A stretch of 64,000 nucleotides of DNA from Aeoliella mucimassa (GCF_007748035.1 NZ_CP036278.1:2480001-2544000); one strand, 5' to 3'; shown: positions 24,871-34,345, counted from the stretch's first letter. Made by a program: numbers and translations. Notes: generated by a model from the letters alone, not told the origin.

Positions 24871-27800
24871 ATGAATCGACTTTCACTGGCCCTCGGCTGT
24901 GTTGCGTTCTGGAACCTGTTTTCCGCTGCTACTCTGGCCGACCTGAACGATCCTAGTTCGTCGACCGCCTCGTGGATCAGCACCGGCGCCCTGGGCGGCG
25001 AGAATCAATGGTACGCGTATCGCAAGACGATCGACCTCACCGCATCGCCCGAGAGTGCCATCCTCGACATCGCGACCGACTCCAAGTACTGGCTCTGGAT
25101 CAATGGCGAAATGGTGGTTTACGAGGGAGGTCTCAAACGCGGCCCCACGCCCAACGACACCTACTTTGATCGCGTGGATGTCACCCCGTACCTGCAAGAG
25201 GGAGAGAACACCGTCGCCCTGCTCAATTGGTACTACGGTCGCGGCGGGTACTCCCACATCAGCAGCGGCTCGCCTGGCGTGCTCGTCGATGGAGTGATCG
25301 ATGGTGAATCGCTGGTCACCGACAACACTTGGCTCTCCACCAAGGTCGACTCGTACGGAACCGCAGGCACTTGGTGGATTCTTCCCGAAGCAAGCCTGCA
25401 ATACGACGAGCGGGCGAGCATGGGCGACTGGCAAGCTCCCGAGTTCGACGACAGCAAGTGGAAAGCCTCGACCGTGCTGGGGGCCCCAGGCGATGATCCC
25501 TGGAACGACCTGGTGGAGCGCCCGATTCCTCAATGGAAAGACTTCGGCCAGCAAGCATTCAACAACAGTGCGTTTGTCTCCACCGGCGAAGAGATGGTAT
25601 TCGATCTCCCTTACCAGGCGCAATTCACACCGTATTTCAAAATTGCAGTTCCCTCCAATGCAGCGGGCCAAACGGTTCACATGCAGACCGAAACCAACCT
25701 TCTGTCGCACACCTCGGCCGAGTACATCACCGCCACCGGTGTTCACGAGTATGAGTCGTACGGCTGGATTAGCGGCGAGCAACTGCACATCCAGTTCCCC
25801 GCAGGAGTCAATGTGCTCGAAGTGGGCTATCGCGAAACGGGCTACAACACCGAGTTTGTCGACTACTTCCAAAGCGACGACACCCGCATCAATACACTGA
25901 TGGACAAAGGGGCGCGGACTCAGTACCTCAACATGCGCGACAACTACTTCGATACGCCCGACCGCGAGCGAGCCGCCTGGTGGGGGGATATCGTCAACGA
26001 GTTGGGTCAATCGGTCTATATGTTCGATACCAATTCGCACGATCTGATCAAGAAGTCGGTATGGAATCTTGCTGACTGGTCGAACGACAACGGTACGCTT
26101 CATTCTCCGATTCCCACCGACAGGAACACGTCGGAGCTTCCCATGCAAATGCTGGCAAGCGTCGGGCATTATGGGTTTGCCAACTATTACCGGCACACCA
26201 ACGACACCGAGACAATCACTCACGTCTATCCCAAAGTCAGCAACTACGTGCTTGGAGTTTGGGACATGCGAAGTAACGGCCTGCTCGATACTAGCCGCAT
26301 AGGTAACCAAGCCGGCATGTGGGACTGGTTCGACTGGGGCGACAACATCGATCGCGAGGCGATTGCCAACTGCTGGTACTACCTCGCCCTCCAAGGCCAA
26401 CGGGAGCAGGCCATAGCCATCGGCGACACCAGCGATTTGGCCGAAATCGACCAGCGGATGGAGAGTATCGCCAACAACTACGACAGCACGTTCTGGAACG
26501 ATTCCCGTCAGGCGTATTTCTCTTCGCGTCATGCTTCCAACGGCGGCACCCCCGACGACCGCGCCCAAGCGTTGGCCGTGCTCGCGGGGCTTGCGCCCGA
26601 GTCTCGTTACGACGCCCTTCGCGAAGTACTCGTCAAACAAGAGAAGTCCTCTCCTTTCATGGAAGCCTACGTAGCGCCGGCGCTGGCCGAAATGGGATTC
26701 GCAGCCGACGGTTTGCTGCGGCTCCGGCGACGATACGCCGACCAGATCGACAGCAGCCAATCGACGCTCGGCGAGATCTTTCAGGCCGGGTTCGATGCAA
26801 ACTGGACCAAAAACCATGCCTGGAATGCACCTCTCACGTTCTTTGCCGAATACGTCGCTGGCATCAAACCGATCGAAGCTGGCTACGACACCTACCAGGT
26901 GCGACCGAACTTCGCCGGGTTGAATGCGGCCTCGCAGCACATCGAGACCATCAAAGGGGGCTTGGACTTTTCGATGAGTCGCACCGATGTCGCCGGCCCC
27001 ACGGCCGGGTATCAACTGTCGCTCCACTCGCCAGACAACACGTTAGCAAACGTCAGCCTACCGCTGGATGGTATTCGCGCGTTCGATCAGGTGCATGTGA
27101 ATGGTCAAGTCGTCTATAGCAATGGCACCTCCAGCGATTTACCTGGTTTCACTTTCACTGGCATCCAGAACGGTCGACTCGAGTTCGAAGCTGCTCCTGG
27201 CGATTGGGATATCACGGTTGTCGGTCAGCAAGCGGGTTACTTCACCACACGTTCATGGCAAACGGATTCGGATCTGCCGCTCGATGGATCGAAGACCTAC
27301 ACGCATGCGATCGACTTCTCTCCCGGAGGAGTTGCCAATCAGACTCTCTCCGGCACGACCACCATCGGCGGCGTCCCCTTCACCCAAGAGTCGGTCGGCA
27401 ACGGAACCACTACCGGGCTCGGTGTGGTTTCCGGCCGCGACAACACCTCCGGAGCCAACTGGGCCCTGAGCGGTATCGAGTTCACCTACCAAGGCCTTGG
27501 CTCCCGCGCGCCGGGCGAAGCCGGGGGAATGCTGAGCGATGGCCTCGTGGCCGGCGGTATGAACCAGGTGCTAACTCTCAACGACCTGGAACCCAACACC
27601 GATTACATCCTCACTTGGTTTAGTCCATTATGGAATGGCAATACCGATCGTGTCGGCATCCTCGACGGCTCCGACGACGGCATCGGCCAGGGCATGACCA
27701 TCGCGGTGGTTCAGGATGCCGATGCTGAGATGCTGATCACTCAATACCGCTACAACACCGGCGACTCCACGACGTTCCAAATGCACTTCACCAGCCTCAC

Positions 27801-28152
27801 TGCGGGTGAGACCCTGCATCACTACGCGTTTACCAACGAGCTGGCGACCGAGCTGTTTGCATTCGTCTCGATCGTCGGCGATGCGAATGGCGATGGACTG
27901 GTCGATCTGGCCGACTTCGATGTGATCAGCGATCACTTTCTCACCTCAGTCGACCCCGGCAGCCATGGCGACGTGAACTCCGACGGAGTCGTGAACACCA
28001 AGGACTATCGCTTATGGCAACAAGCTTATACGGAGTCGCTCAGCAGCTTTGGCCAAGGGGCTGCCCGCGTGCCGGAACCGACCTCGCTGCTGTTGCTCTG
28101 CGTCGCACTGGGCCTGGTCAGCTACCGACGGATTAAGTCGACTGCTGCTTAG
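24871..28152 (+). CDS. GH78-like protein with dockerin and PEP-CTERM anchor
   Basis: A 1093-aa exported protein. A signal peptide (LALGCVAFWNLFSAATLAD) and sandwich domains (ILDIATDSKYWLWINGEMVV, FDRVDVTPYLQEGENTVALL) lead to an alpha/alpha-barrel related to rhamnosidases (DNYFDTPDRERAAWWGDIVN, E366 in the position of the GH78 acid). The usual second motif (SIWERW) is absent; STLGEIFQAGFDANWTKNHA stands there instead. A beta domain follows (about 790-1010), then a dockerin pair (DANGDGLVDLADF, DVNSDGVVNTKDY, about 1010-1060) and a PEP-CTERM tail (VPEPTSLLLLCVALGLVSY). An alternative start at 24784 adds 29 residues without signal-peptide character. Substrate unknown; rhamnose- or uronate-containing glycans are likely. 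Confidence 0.83.
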   Translation: MNRLSLALGCVAFWNLFSAATLADLNDPSSSTASWISTGALGGENQWYAYRKTIDLTASPESAILDIATDSKYWLWINGEMVVYEGGLKRGPTPNDTYFDRVDVTPYLQEGENTVALLNWYYGRGGYSHISSGSPGVLVDGVIDGESLVTDNTWLSTKVDSYGTAGTWWILPEASLQYDERASMGDWQAPEFDDSKWKASTVLGAPGDDPWNDLVERPIPQWKDFGQQAFNNSAFVSTGEEMVFDLPYQAQFTPYFKIAVPSNAAGQTVHMQTETNLLSHTSAEYITATGVHEYESYGWISGEQLHIQFPAGVNVLEVGYRETGYNTEFVDYFQSDDTRINTLMDKGARTQYLNMRDNYFDTPDRERAAWWGDIVNELGQSVYMFDTNSHDLIKKSVWNLADWSNDNGTLHSPIPTDRNTSELPMQMLASVGHYGFANYYRHTNDTETITHVYPKVSNYVLGVWDMRSNGLLDTSRIGNQAGMWDWFDWGDNIDREAIANCWYYLALQGQREQAIAIGDTSDLAEIDQRMESIANNYDSTFWNDSRQAYFSSRHASNGGTPDDRAQALAVLAGLAPESRYDALREVLVKQEKSSPFMEAYVAPALAEMGFAADGLLRLRRRYADQIDSSQSTLGEIFQAGFDANWTKNHAWNAPLTFFAEYVAGIKPIEAGYDTYQVRPNFAGLNAASQHIETIKGGLDFSMSRTDVAGPTAGYQLSLHSPDNTLANVSLPLDGIRAFDQVHVNGQVVYSNGTSSDLPGFTFTGIQNGRLEFEAAPGDWDITVVGQQAGYFTTRSWQTDSDLPLDGSKTYTHAIDFSPGGVANQTLSGTTTIGGVPFTQESVGNGTTTGLGVVSGRDNTSGANWALSGIEFTYQGLGSRAPGEAGGMLSDGLVAGGMNQVLTLNDLEPNTDYILTWFSPLWNGNTDRVGILDGSDDGIGQGMTIAVVQDADAEMLITQYRYNTGDSTTFQMHFTSLTAGETLHHYAFTNELATELFAFVSIVGDANGDGLVDLADFDVISDHFLTSVDPGSHGDVNSDGVVNTKDYRLWQQAYTESLSSFGQGAARVPEPTSLLLLCVALGLVSYRRIKSTAA

Positions 28153-28229
28153 CAGGCAACTATTCATCACGTCGAGCGGGTGATTGGCCTCCTTGAGATT
28201 GTTGTACTATCGAGATCCTACAACCTGGC

Positions 28230-30101
28230 TCAATCCTCCACCGGTCGGAGCCAGGCAACGTACCCACCATCGGCACTCAGACGGAGGCTCAACCGCTGTC
28301 CGCCGGCGATCTTCCCGTCGCGCCGATCAAACTTGGCATTCTCTCCCTCGGTATCACGAAGCTCGACCAGTTGGTACTGCTTGTCGCCAAGAAAACGGGT
28401 ATCGATCTCAAACTCACCAGCCTTGGCGTTGAGTACGCCGATAAACCAATCGTCACCCTTGCGACGGGCAAACGCGGCCAGCGAACCTACCTGACTGCCC
28501 GGCAGCACAATGGTTTCGTCCCATGTCGAGGGTATCGCCTTCAGCAGGTCGGCCGCATCGCTCTCGAGATAGTGAGCTGGACTGTCGCCCATGCACAGCA
28601 GCGGCGAGGTATAGACCACCGCCATCGCTAGTTCGTGGGCGACGGTCGACCCGTTCAGCTTGTCGGCAGCGAGCACCGTGGGAGTGTAGTCGGCAGGCCC
28701 CTGCACATAACGCACAAACGGCAACGCGGTATCGTGCGAGGCCGGCAGCTTACCCTGTTTGCGACCACGGATCGCTTCCCGCGTCAGCTCGTTGGGCCAA
28801 GTTCGCTCGCGGCCTGTTGGTTTCAGCGCCCCGTGAAAGTTGATCATCAGGTGAGCCTGTGCCGCATCGGCGAGTGTTGCATCGTACCAGTCGACCCACT
28901 CCCGATTCGCGGGATGGGGAAAGTCGATTTTCAGGCCAACCAGACCAATGCTGCGAGCCTTGGCAAAGTACGCTTCGCGTTGCTGGTGCGTGAATACGTA
29001 CTTCGAATCGACCCACGCCCACAACTGCACGTCTCGTTGCTCCGCGTACTTCACCAGATCGGCCAAAGCCTGCCAGGCCGCTTCGTCGCCGCCATTCCAG
29101 TTTCGCCAGCCATCGTCGATCAGGTAGTATTCCCACCCCAGTTCGCTGGTGCCATCGATCCACGCTTCCTGATCCTCAAGGCGTGGGTGGAACGTCACGA
29201 GCCAGTGCCAGCAGCACCGCCCTGGCTTGATCCACTCCGCATTTTGCAATGCTTCGTTTGGCGGAGGGCAAAGGTTGCTCACCACATCGCTATTCACCAG
29301 TTGATTCAGATTGTCGGTCATCACGACCACTCGCCAGGGAGTCACGATGTCGCCGGTGTGTTCCCAACCATTCGAGTCGTCGTGAAACACTTGCCGAAAC
29401 TTACCCTCGCCCGAAACCTCGATCACCATGTCGCTGTAGTGCACCAGATTCGCTTCGGTGATCATGGCATAACTGCCATCGGCTAGCACCATCGTGGTCG
29501 GAATCATCAAACGCGACCCCGTTTCGAGCCCGCCGACGCTGAAGCCCAGGTACTCTCCCTCGTACGATCGATTCCCCGCGCCTTGTTGCCAGATCGTAGC
29601 GTCCACGGGAAACTGCCAGTCGGCGAAGTCGCCATCGATGTGAGACGCCCCTTCACGATCGACCTTCAACCGATAGGCGACCGCGTCGTCAAACAACCGA
29701 AACTCAAGGCTCCATTTCTGACCATCCTGCGACTGCACCTGCACGACGTACTCGTTGTAATGATTCGTCGCGGTCGAGTGGGCTCCGAATCGACGATACG
29801 TCTCGTTCACTTCTTTCACCGGCGAGATCGCCAAGACCTTTGGTTGCTCCCCTAAATCGACTCCATCGATGCGGAGGCCAATGCCTGCTGCTTCGGCGAC
29901 TTGTTGGTCGTTGAGCGAAAGCGCTGCCGATAGCTGAGGAGTTGTCGTAAGCTGGCACTTCACCTGGCCATTCGGGCTGCTGAGCACCTCGGCCCGAGCG
30001 TCGCTCCAACACAGCGTTGCCAGTGCTACGACAAGGACGAGTCCCCGCCGAAGCAGAGACGATTGGCTTAGGCAACCGGGCATGAGTTGGAGCAAGGTCA
30101 T
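28230..30101 (-). CDS. Exported GH97 glycoside hydrolase
   Basis: A 623-aa family 97 enzyme. A signal peptide (LVLVVALATLCWSDARAE) precedes an N-terminal beta-sandwich (SSPNGQVKCQLTTTPQLSAA, SLEFRLFDDAVAYRLKVD), the (beta/alpha)8 barrel (YYLIDDGWRNWNGGDE, GLVGLKIDFPHPANREWVDW, LMINFHGALKPTGRERTWPN) and a C-terminal sheet. Asp in LKIDF (D393) is where retaining alpha-galactosidase-type GH97 enzymes carry the nucleophile, with E442 in TREA as acid/base candidate, so a retaining mechanism is likely, tentatively alpha-galactosidase. The start is set at ATG 30101; the frame is open for 58 codons upstream, but those are Arg/Gly-rich and not signal-like. Confidence 0.88.
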   Translation of the reverse strand: MTLLQLMPGCLSQSSLLRRGLVLVVALATLCWSDARAEVLSSPNGQVKCQLTTTPQLSAALSLNDQQVAEAAGIGLRIDGVDLGEQPKVLAISPVKEVNETYRRFGAHSTATNHYNEYVVQVQSQDGQKWSLEFRLFDDAVAYRLKVDREGASHIDGDFADWQFPVDATIWQQGAGNRSYEGEYLGFSVGGLETGSRLMIPTTMVLADGSYAMITEANLVHYSDMVIEVSGEGKFRQVFHDDSNGWEHTGDIVTPWRVVVMTDNLNQLVNSDVVSNLCPPPNEALQNAEWIKPGRCCWHWLVTFHPRLEDQEAWIDGTSELGWEYYLIDDGWRNWNGGDEAAWQALADLVKYAEQRDVQLWAWVDSKYVFTHQQREAYFAKARSIGLVGLKIDFPHPANREWVDWYDATLADAAQAHLMINFHGALKPTGRERTWPNELTREAIRGRKQGKLPASHDTALPFVRYVQGPADYTPTVLAADKLNGSTVAHELAMAVVYTSPLLCMGDSPAHYLESDAADLLKAIPSTWDETIVLPGSQVGSLAAFARRKGDDWFIGVLNAKAGEFEIDTRFLGDKQYQLVELRDTEGENAKFDRRDGKIAGGQRLSLRLSADGGYVAWLRPVED

Positions 30102-30489
30102 CAGATTCTCTTGGTTCAAGCAAAGTGAGAGTAGAGCAAGCGGATTCCTGCAGGATACTGGTCCCCCGCGCGAGGTACCATCCGCACCATCGTGCGACAG
30201 AGGTCCATCACCTTCATCACGACAAGCGGCTCTCAATTGACCGCAGGATGCACCCCGCCCACGTCGATCCAGCAACTAATACCAAGAACCGAGCAAATAG
30301 TTACACACATCGGTGCAGCGTCTCTCGTTCCGGCGAACCGCCAATTCCCTGCGACCTCGCGATCTCCCTTCGGCAAACGGACTGAGTGCGCGTATCGAAC
30401 GTCTGCGGATAACAAGTGCGTGCTCATTCTCCGTAGTGATCTTGCCAAAACCTTGCGGCTCTCCCCTCCGTCCCAATCTGCGATGATGA

Positions 30490-31140
30490 CCTCGCCTGGG
30501 CGAAATAGATTCCCACCGCTCACGAATAGATTCCCAATTTACCCACCGATGGGAAAATTGAATCTTCGCCCACACTACAAAACCAGTGCATTTCGCGCCC
30601 GAATAGATTCCCATTCCCCAAAACGCATCGAGTGGGAATCTATTTTCGCGATGGGAATCTATCGCAAGTCGTTTGACTGCATGCATTTACATCAACACCT
30701 CCGGGATAATTGCCCAAAATAGATTCCCATAGGTGGGAAACTATTTTTGGGAGGAGAGTTTGGATTTCGGATTGCGGAATGCGGATTGGCGACTGCGGAA
30801 TGTCATCCTGAAGGAGCTTCCGGCGACTGAAAGATCTAGCCTACCGCTTACAGCCTAAAGCCTAGAGCCAATAAAGCTTCCAGCGACGCAGCCCCATCAC
30901 CGCATTACCATCCGCGCAGCAGCGAACGCCCACGCCGGCAACCCTTCGCCTGCGCGTCGCTAATCGTTCGAGCTCAAAACAAGCATCACAACTGATTCAC
31001 CTCCAATCACTGAAAAAGCCAACAGCCGATAGCTGAAAGCCGACAGCCTCTCATACCTATCCATTAGAACACCACAGGTGGCCAATTCCCAGCAGAAACT
31101 GGTGAGATCAGAAAAGTTGTTTAGCCCGCAGCCGGCGGCG
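30490..31140 (+). repeat. Dispersed non-coding repeat, copy B
   Basis: The same element as at 1621-2260. AATAGATTCCCA occurs at 30505-30516, 30522-30533, 30602-30613 and 30718-30729, and the inverse TGGGAATCTATT at 30633-30644 and 30651-30662 (the latter TGGGAATCTATC). The large palindrome is imperfect here (ATTTACCCACCGATGGGAAA). The second half keeps GAAGGAGCTTCCGGCGACTG, the block GCAGCGAACGCCCACGCC, the CCGATAGCTGAAAGCCGACA pair and ACACCACAGGTGGCCA, and continues to TTTAGCCCGCAGCCGGCGGC. Confidence 0.85.
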
Positions 31141-31414
31141 TCGGCTAGCGATGCGAAACAAGAGTTCTCGCAGACTTTCCCGCAGATTTGCAGCGCCGGG
31201 GAGTAGAATACCAGGAGAAACAGCGGCCTCCACCAACAGCCACCCCGCCCTACCCTTCAGAGCATCTCCCCACACTGCCGGATAAGCCGGCAGTGGCAAC
31301 CTAACCGAGTGGTTCAGAGCTCCACGCTGGCGCGGTGGGTGCCGGGGGCTCGGTGGAGGCTCTCGACGGTAAGCGGGCTGTCGATGCCTCTACAATCGAG
31401 GCAAGACCAAACGG
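31141..31414. other. Intergenic sequence with hairpins
   Basis: It contains a 9-bp hairpin CACTGCCGG/CCGGCAGTG at 31273-31295 and a second small one, TGCCTC/GAGGCA, near 31384-31402. No coding signal is seen. Confidence 0.5.
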
Positions 31415-31713
31415 CTAATTACTGCTCCATACTTCTTCGAACCTAATTCCGCGCAGCCCCAACCCTTCCACTTGGTATTTGAAATCGTATATGTCATCTA
31501 CCAGACCTGAGTGTGTGAATAGCCTGGATTTCACGTACTGGGGGTACCTGGGACCTGTCGCAACCTTGAATATCCCCGTTCTAGGTATGAGCCCCGAAAC
31601 AAAGCAAAGCTGCTTTGCTCTAATAGCCAAACCACTTTTCTGTCCGATCTCCCACTGGGTCATATCGTAGTCGATGCAATCCGAACAAGAGGTTACATTT
31701 AAGATAACTGAAC
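31415..31713 (-). pseudogene. C-terminal fragment of a gene cut by the IS5-type element
   Basis: The frame reads from the IS boundary (VILNVTSCSDCIDYD, then MTQWEIGQKSGLAIRAKQL) to EEVWSSN, about 98 residues. No start codon in the fragment is natural; the reading frame is open right up to the IS end at 31714, so the upstream part was removed. The end pattern (YVKSRLFTHSGLVDDI, GLRGIRFEEVW) resembles the C-terminus of DUF1629/Imm-type immunity proteins, which I offer only as a guess. Confidence 0.6.
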
Positions 31714-31740
31714 GGCCTTGTTGAACAATTAGTCACAAAC

Positions 31741-31788
31741 CTCCGTAAAAACTAACGTGGAATGGAACCACGTACCTTTTTTACGGAG
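31741..31788 (+). promoter_or_regulatory. Hairpin sequestering the transposase ribosome binding site
   Basis: Left arm CTCCGTAAAAA (31741-31751) pairs with TTTTTACGGAG (31778-31788), with a nested ACGTGG/CCACGT stem (31755-31773). The Shine-Dalgarno ACGGAG (31783-31788), 7 bases before ATG 31796, lies in the right arm. A transcript entering from outside would hide it; a transcript starting inside the hairpin would not. Confidence 0.7.
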
Positions 31789-31795
31789 ATCGAAC

Positions 31796-32737
31796 ATGGC
31801 TACGAAAGAAAAACGAACCTACAAAGTCACGAACTGGAAGGAGTATAACAAGTCGCTCATCGAGCGTGGAAACATCACTATTTGGTTTAGCGACGAGGCG
31901 TTGGAGAACTGGGAACATCCTAACGACCAGACAAAAGTCGGTCGCCCTTTTGTCTTCAGCGATACGGCGATCGAGTGCTTGCTGACGATTCGCGAACTGC
32001 TGAAACTTCCCTATCGGCAGACTGAGGGATTCGGCCGCTCGCTGGTGGCGATGTTGGGCGTCGAGGCAGCGATTCCCAATTATTCTTCGCTCGCCAAGCG
32101 AGCCAGCAAGCTGAATGTTTCGCTCGATATCGCTAACAAGAGGGGCGACATCGATATCGTGGTGGATAGCACCGGCATGAAAGTGTTTGGCGAGGGCGAA
32201 TGGAAGATGCGGACGCATGGCAAGTCGAAGCGGCGGACATGGCGGAAGCTGCATTTGTCGGTGAATCCTGACACCCGCGAGATTGTGGCGGAGATTTTGA
32301 CCGAGAACAGTTGCCACGATGCCGATGCGGTTCCCGAAATGCTGGAGCAGGTGGAGCAGCCCGTAAAAAAGTTTCACGGCGACGGTAGTTACGACAAGTG
32401 GAAGGTTTATGAAGGGCTGGAATCCGAAGGCATTGAGCCGGTGATTCCGCCGCAGCACAACGCCAAGATCAAACAACATGGCAACTCTGCGGAGGAGCCT
32501 TTGCCCCGGGACGAGGCAATTCGTCAGATTCGACGCAAGGGGCGTAGGAGTTGGAAAGAGGAAGTGGGCTATCATCGTAGAAGCTTGGCGGAAACGACCA
32601 TGTACCGAGTGAAACAAAGCTTTGGGAGCCATCTCAAAAACCGAGTATTCGAAAACCAACAAACGGAAGCCCGCTTGCGCTGTAAAATCATCAATCAATT
32701 CACCCAACTCGGGCTTCCACAGTTCGAGTGGAGTTAG
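31796..32737 (+). CDS. IS5-family DDE transposase
   Basis: A 313-aa transposase. The N-terminal DUF4096-like part (WKEYNKSLIERGNITIWFSD, GRPFVFSDTAIECLLTIREL) is followed by the DDE catalytic core: D in VVDSTGMKVFGEGEW, D in FHGDGSYDKWK, and E in the C-terminal SLAETTMYRVKQSFG region. The start at 31796 follows ACGGAG at a 7-base spacing; the frame extends 13 codons upstream into the regulatory hairpin. It appears intact. Confidence 0.9.
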   Translation: MATKEKRTYKVTNWKEYNKSLIERGNITIWFSDEALENWEHPNDQTKVGRPFVFSDTAIECLLTIRELLKLPYRQTEGFGRSLVAMLGVEAAIPNYSSLAKRASKLNVSLDIANKRGDIDIVVDSTGMKVFGEGEWKMRTHGKSKRRTWRKLHLSVNPDTREIVAEILTENSCHDADAVPEMLEQVEQPVKKFHGDGSYDKWKVYEGLESEGIEPVIPPQHNAKIKQHGNSAEEPLPRDEAIRQIRRKGRRSWKEEVGYHRRSLAETTMYRVKQSFGSHLKNRVFENQQTEARLRCKIINQFTQLGLPQFEWS

Positions 32738-32749
32738 TCAACAAGGCCA

Positions 32750-33268
32750 TTGCGGGCTATGATTTTGCTCGGTATCAACTGCGGTTTCGGTAATGACGAT
32801 TGTGCCTCCCTGCCCATTGAAGCCCTAGACCTGGGCGACGGCTGGCACAACTACTGGCGGCCAAAGACTCAGATTCAACGCCGCTGCCCGCTCTGGCCAG
32901 AGACAGTTGCCGCACTACAGAGAGTAATAGGCGACCGCGATCTAGGCCCGGTATTCGTGACGAAATACGGCAACGCCTGGATAGGCAAGGGGCGGGCGAA
33001 TCCGATTGCCTATGAATTCCGCAAGCTAACCAGAGCCATCGATATCTATCGAAAAGAGATAACCACGTTCTACAGCCTCAGGCGAACATTCGAGACAGTA
33101 TCAGGGGCCGCCCCGGTTAATCAATCGGTAGTCGATGCAATCATGGGCCATACACCCGCAGCTACCAATATGGCGGCCATCTATCGGCAGCGGGTTTTTG
33201 ACCGATCGTTGAAAACCTGTAGCAACTACGTTCGCCAGTGGTATCGAGGTAAAATCAAAATCGACTAG
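32750..33268 (+). pseudogene. Tyrosine recombinase (integrase), C-terminal half only
   Basis: About 172 residues of the catalytic domain: MILLGINCGFGNDDCASLPI, then RPKTQIQRRCPLWPETVAAL, FYSLRRTFETVSGAAPVNQS (box II, with S-L-R-R replacing the usual H-x-L-R), IMGHTPAATNMAAIYRQRV (with the nucleophile Tyr). The SAM-like N-terminal domain and the first catalytic Arg region are missing because the gene begins exactly at the IS5-type right end. The putative TTG start is only the junction. The protein cannot be active. Confidence 0.88.
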
Positions 33269-33707
33269 CCCGCCGTGCCGTGGTTGGCTGCTCTTGTCGG
33301 TTGGCCAGAAACGAGTCTAGCTCTTGCCTTGTTATGATCCAGCGAGGCCGGTTGCCGTTGGCAATGTTGGCCGCCCGCAATTCGTTGTTGCGAATCCAGC
33401 CGCGAACGGTATCAGCATCAACCCCCAAGATTCTCGCCACGTCGCTAGGGGAGAGCGTGTCAGGATCGGCGGGGCCGTCGCTCGGCAGCGAGGCCAGACA
33501 GTCAACCAGCACCGCCGCACAATCCGCGGCTGTCTCGACCCAGCCAGCCCTGGCGAGTAGTTCGCCGCGGCCATGCCCCAGCAGTCCCAATTTCTTGGCG
33601 GCGAACGTCGCCACGCCCCTGGGGTCTGCCATCGTCGATTCGTGGTCGAGTGGCTCTGCCTCTTTGAGGTGCTCGGTAAGCCAATTTCGTAGCTGGCGGG
33701 TAGTCAT
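33255..33707 (-). CDS. Helix-turn-helix DNA-binding protein (excisionase-like)
   Basis: About 150 aa. The C-terminal part is a MerR/excisionase-type winged HTH (LSPSDVARILGVDADTVRGW, then ELRAANIANGNRPRWIITRQ, ELDSFLANRQ). The N-terminal half has helical segments (LRNWLTEHLKEAEP, GVATFAAKKLGLLGHGR) with no known match. The gene overlaps the integrase end by 14 bases on the opposite strand, a common excisionase/integrase arrangement. GTG 33734 is an alternative start giving nine more residues. It may control integrase or excision. Confidence 0.75.
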   Translation of the reverse strand: MTTRQLRNWLTEHLKEAEPLDHESTMADPRGVATFAAKKLGLLGHGRGELLARAGWVETAADCAAVLVDCLASLPSDGPADPDTLSPSDVARILGVDADTVRGWIRNNELRAANIANGNRPRWIITRQELDSFLANRQEQPTTARRASRF

Positions 33708-33798
33708 ACTCCAAGCATAGGCTACGAATCGCACAGGGAGGACGGTACAATTCGCACAGTTATATTACTCGCTCCCGCCTGCGCAAAAGGAAAAAGCC

Positions 33799-34047
33799 AT
33801 GGAACGCAAAACCGAACCCGTTTCTCTGAACCAGTTTCCGTCCGAAATAGAAAACACCGAGAAGCTGCAAGATCAACTGAGCAAGGTAGCTCAAGATACT
33901 GGGGTAATGAAAGCAATAATCACAATGCTGTGCGATCAACTGGAATCACCGACCGCACCCCCGTGCGACGAAGGGGTCGAAGGCCACAACCGTGGTATAA
34001 AGCGTGCGAAAGCTCTTGGAGTGATTAACCGTTTCTTCGGGGAATAG
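33799..34047 (+). CDS. Small hypothetical protein (82 aa)
   Basis: An acidic-to-neutral helical protein (SEIENTEKLQDQLSKVAQDT, GVMKAIITMLCDQLESPTAP) with a basic tail segment (GIKRAKALGVINRFFGE). No family is recognised. It starts at ATG 33799 after AAAAAGCC and is divergent from the HTH gene, so the 91-base gap between them likely holds a shared control region. Confidence 0.55.
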   Translation: MERKTEPVSLNQFPSEIENTEKLQDQLSKVAQDTGVMKAIITMLCDQLESPTAPPCDEGVEGHNRGIKRAKALGVINRFFGE

Positions 34048-34186
34048 CCAACCCCTAGAGTCCCCAACAGAAAAACAACTCTCTGTCAGAGGATAGGGCG
34101 TACCAACCCCTACAGCCAATACCTTTCTCATCACCGGCGAAATCAAACCCACCCCCGGTACCCCTACCTCTGACCTCTCTACCTCT

Positions 34187-34345
34187 CTACCACTGGGACT
34201 CTCGCTCCCTGTACGTCAGCCGGGGACGCTGAGCAACTCTAGCCATCGCGGCTAGCAGCACCACCAAACAACAGGCCAGCCAGAGCCACGCGGCCACGCT
34301 GCCAGCAAGCCCCCACCAGCAGCGAGCCAGCACGGGGCACAGCAC
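34187..34345 (-). CDS. Possible small membrane protein
   Basis: A minus-strand frame with GTG start at 34345 encodes about 52 residues with a long hydrophobic segment (GLAGSVAAWLWLACCLVVLL) followed by a basic, charged tail (RVAQRPRLTYRERESQW). The frame stays open about 85 bases further upstream with a Pro/Thr-rich stretch (AAPLPLDLTQPTATL) but without a standard start. The composition looks like a real one-pass membrane protein; the start is uncertain. Confidence 0.4.
   Translation of the reverse strand: MLCPVLARCWWGLAGSVAAWLWLACCLVVLLAAMARVAQRPRLTYRERESQW

Larger units (their letters stand above)
31714..32748 (+). mobile_element. IS5-family insertion sequence
   Basis: About 1.03 kb, bounded by inverted ends GGCCTTGTTGA (31714-31724) and TCAACAAGGCC (32738-32748). 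It carries one transposase. No target-site duplication is visible (GAAC on the left, ATTG on the right). The left flank is a truncated minus-strand ORF and the right flank a truncated integrase, so sequence was lost next to the element rather than simply interrupted. Confidence 0.85.

Noticed and set aside
24883-27027. 714-aa minus-strand open frame opposite the GH78-like gene
   Set aside because: It lies entirely within a clear domain-bearing gene on the other strand, has no recognisable domain and an Arg/Val/His-rich shadow composition typical of GC-rich antisense frames.
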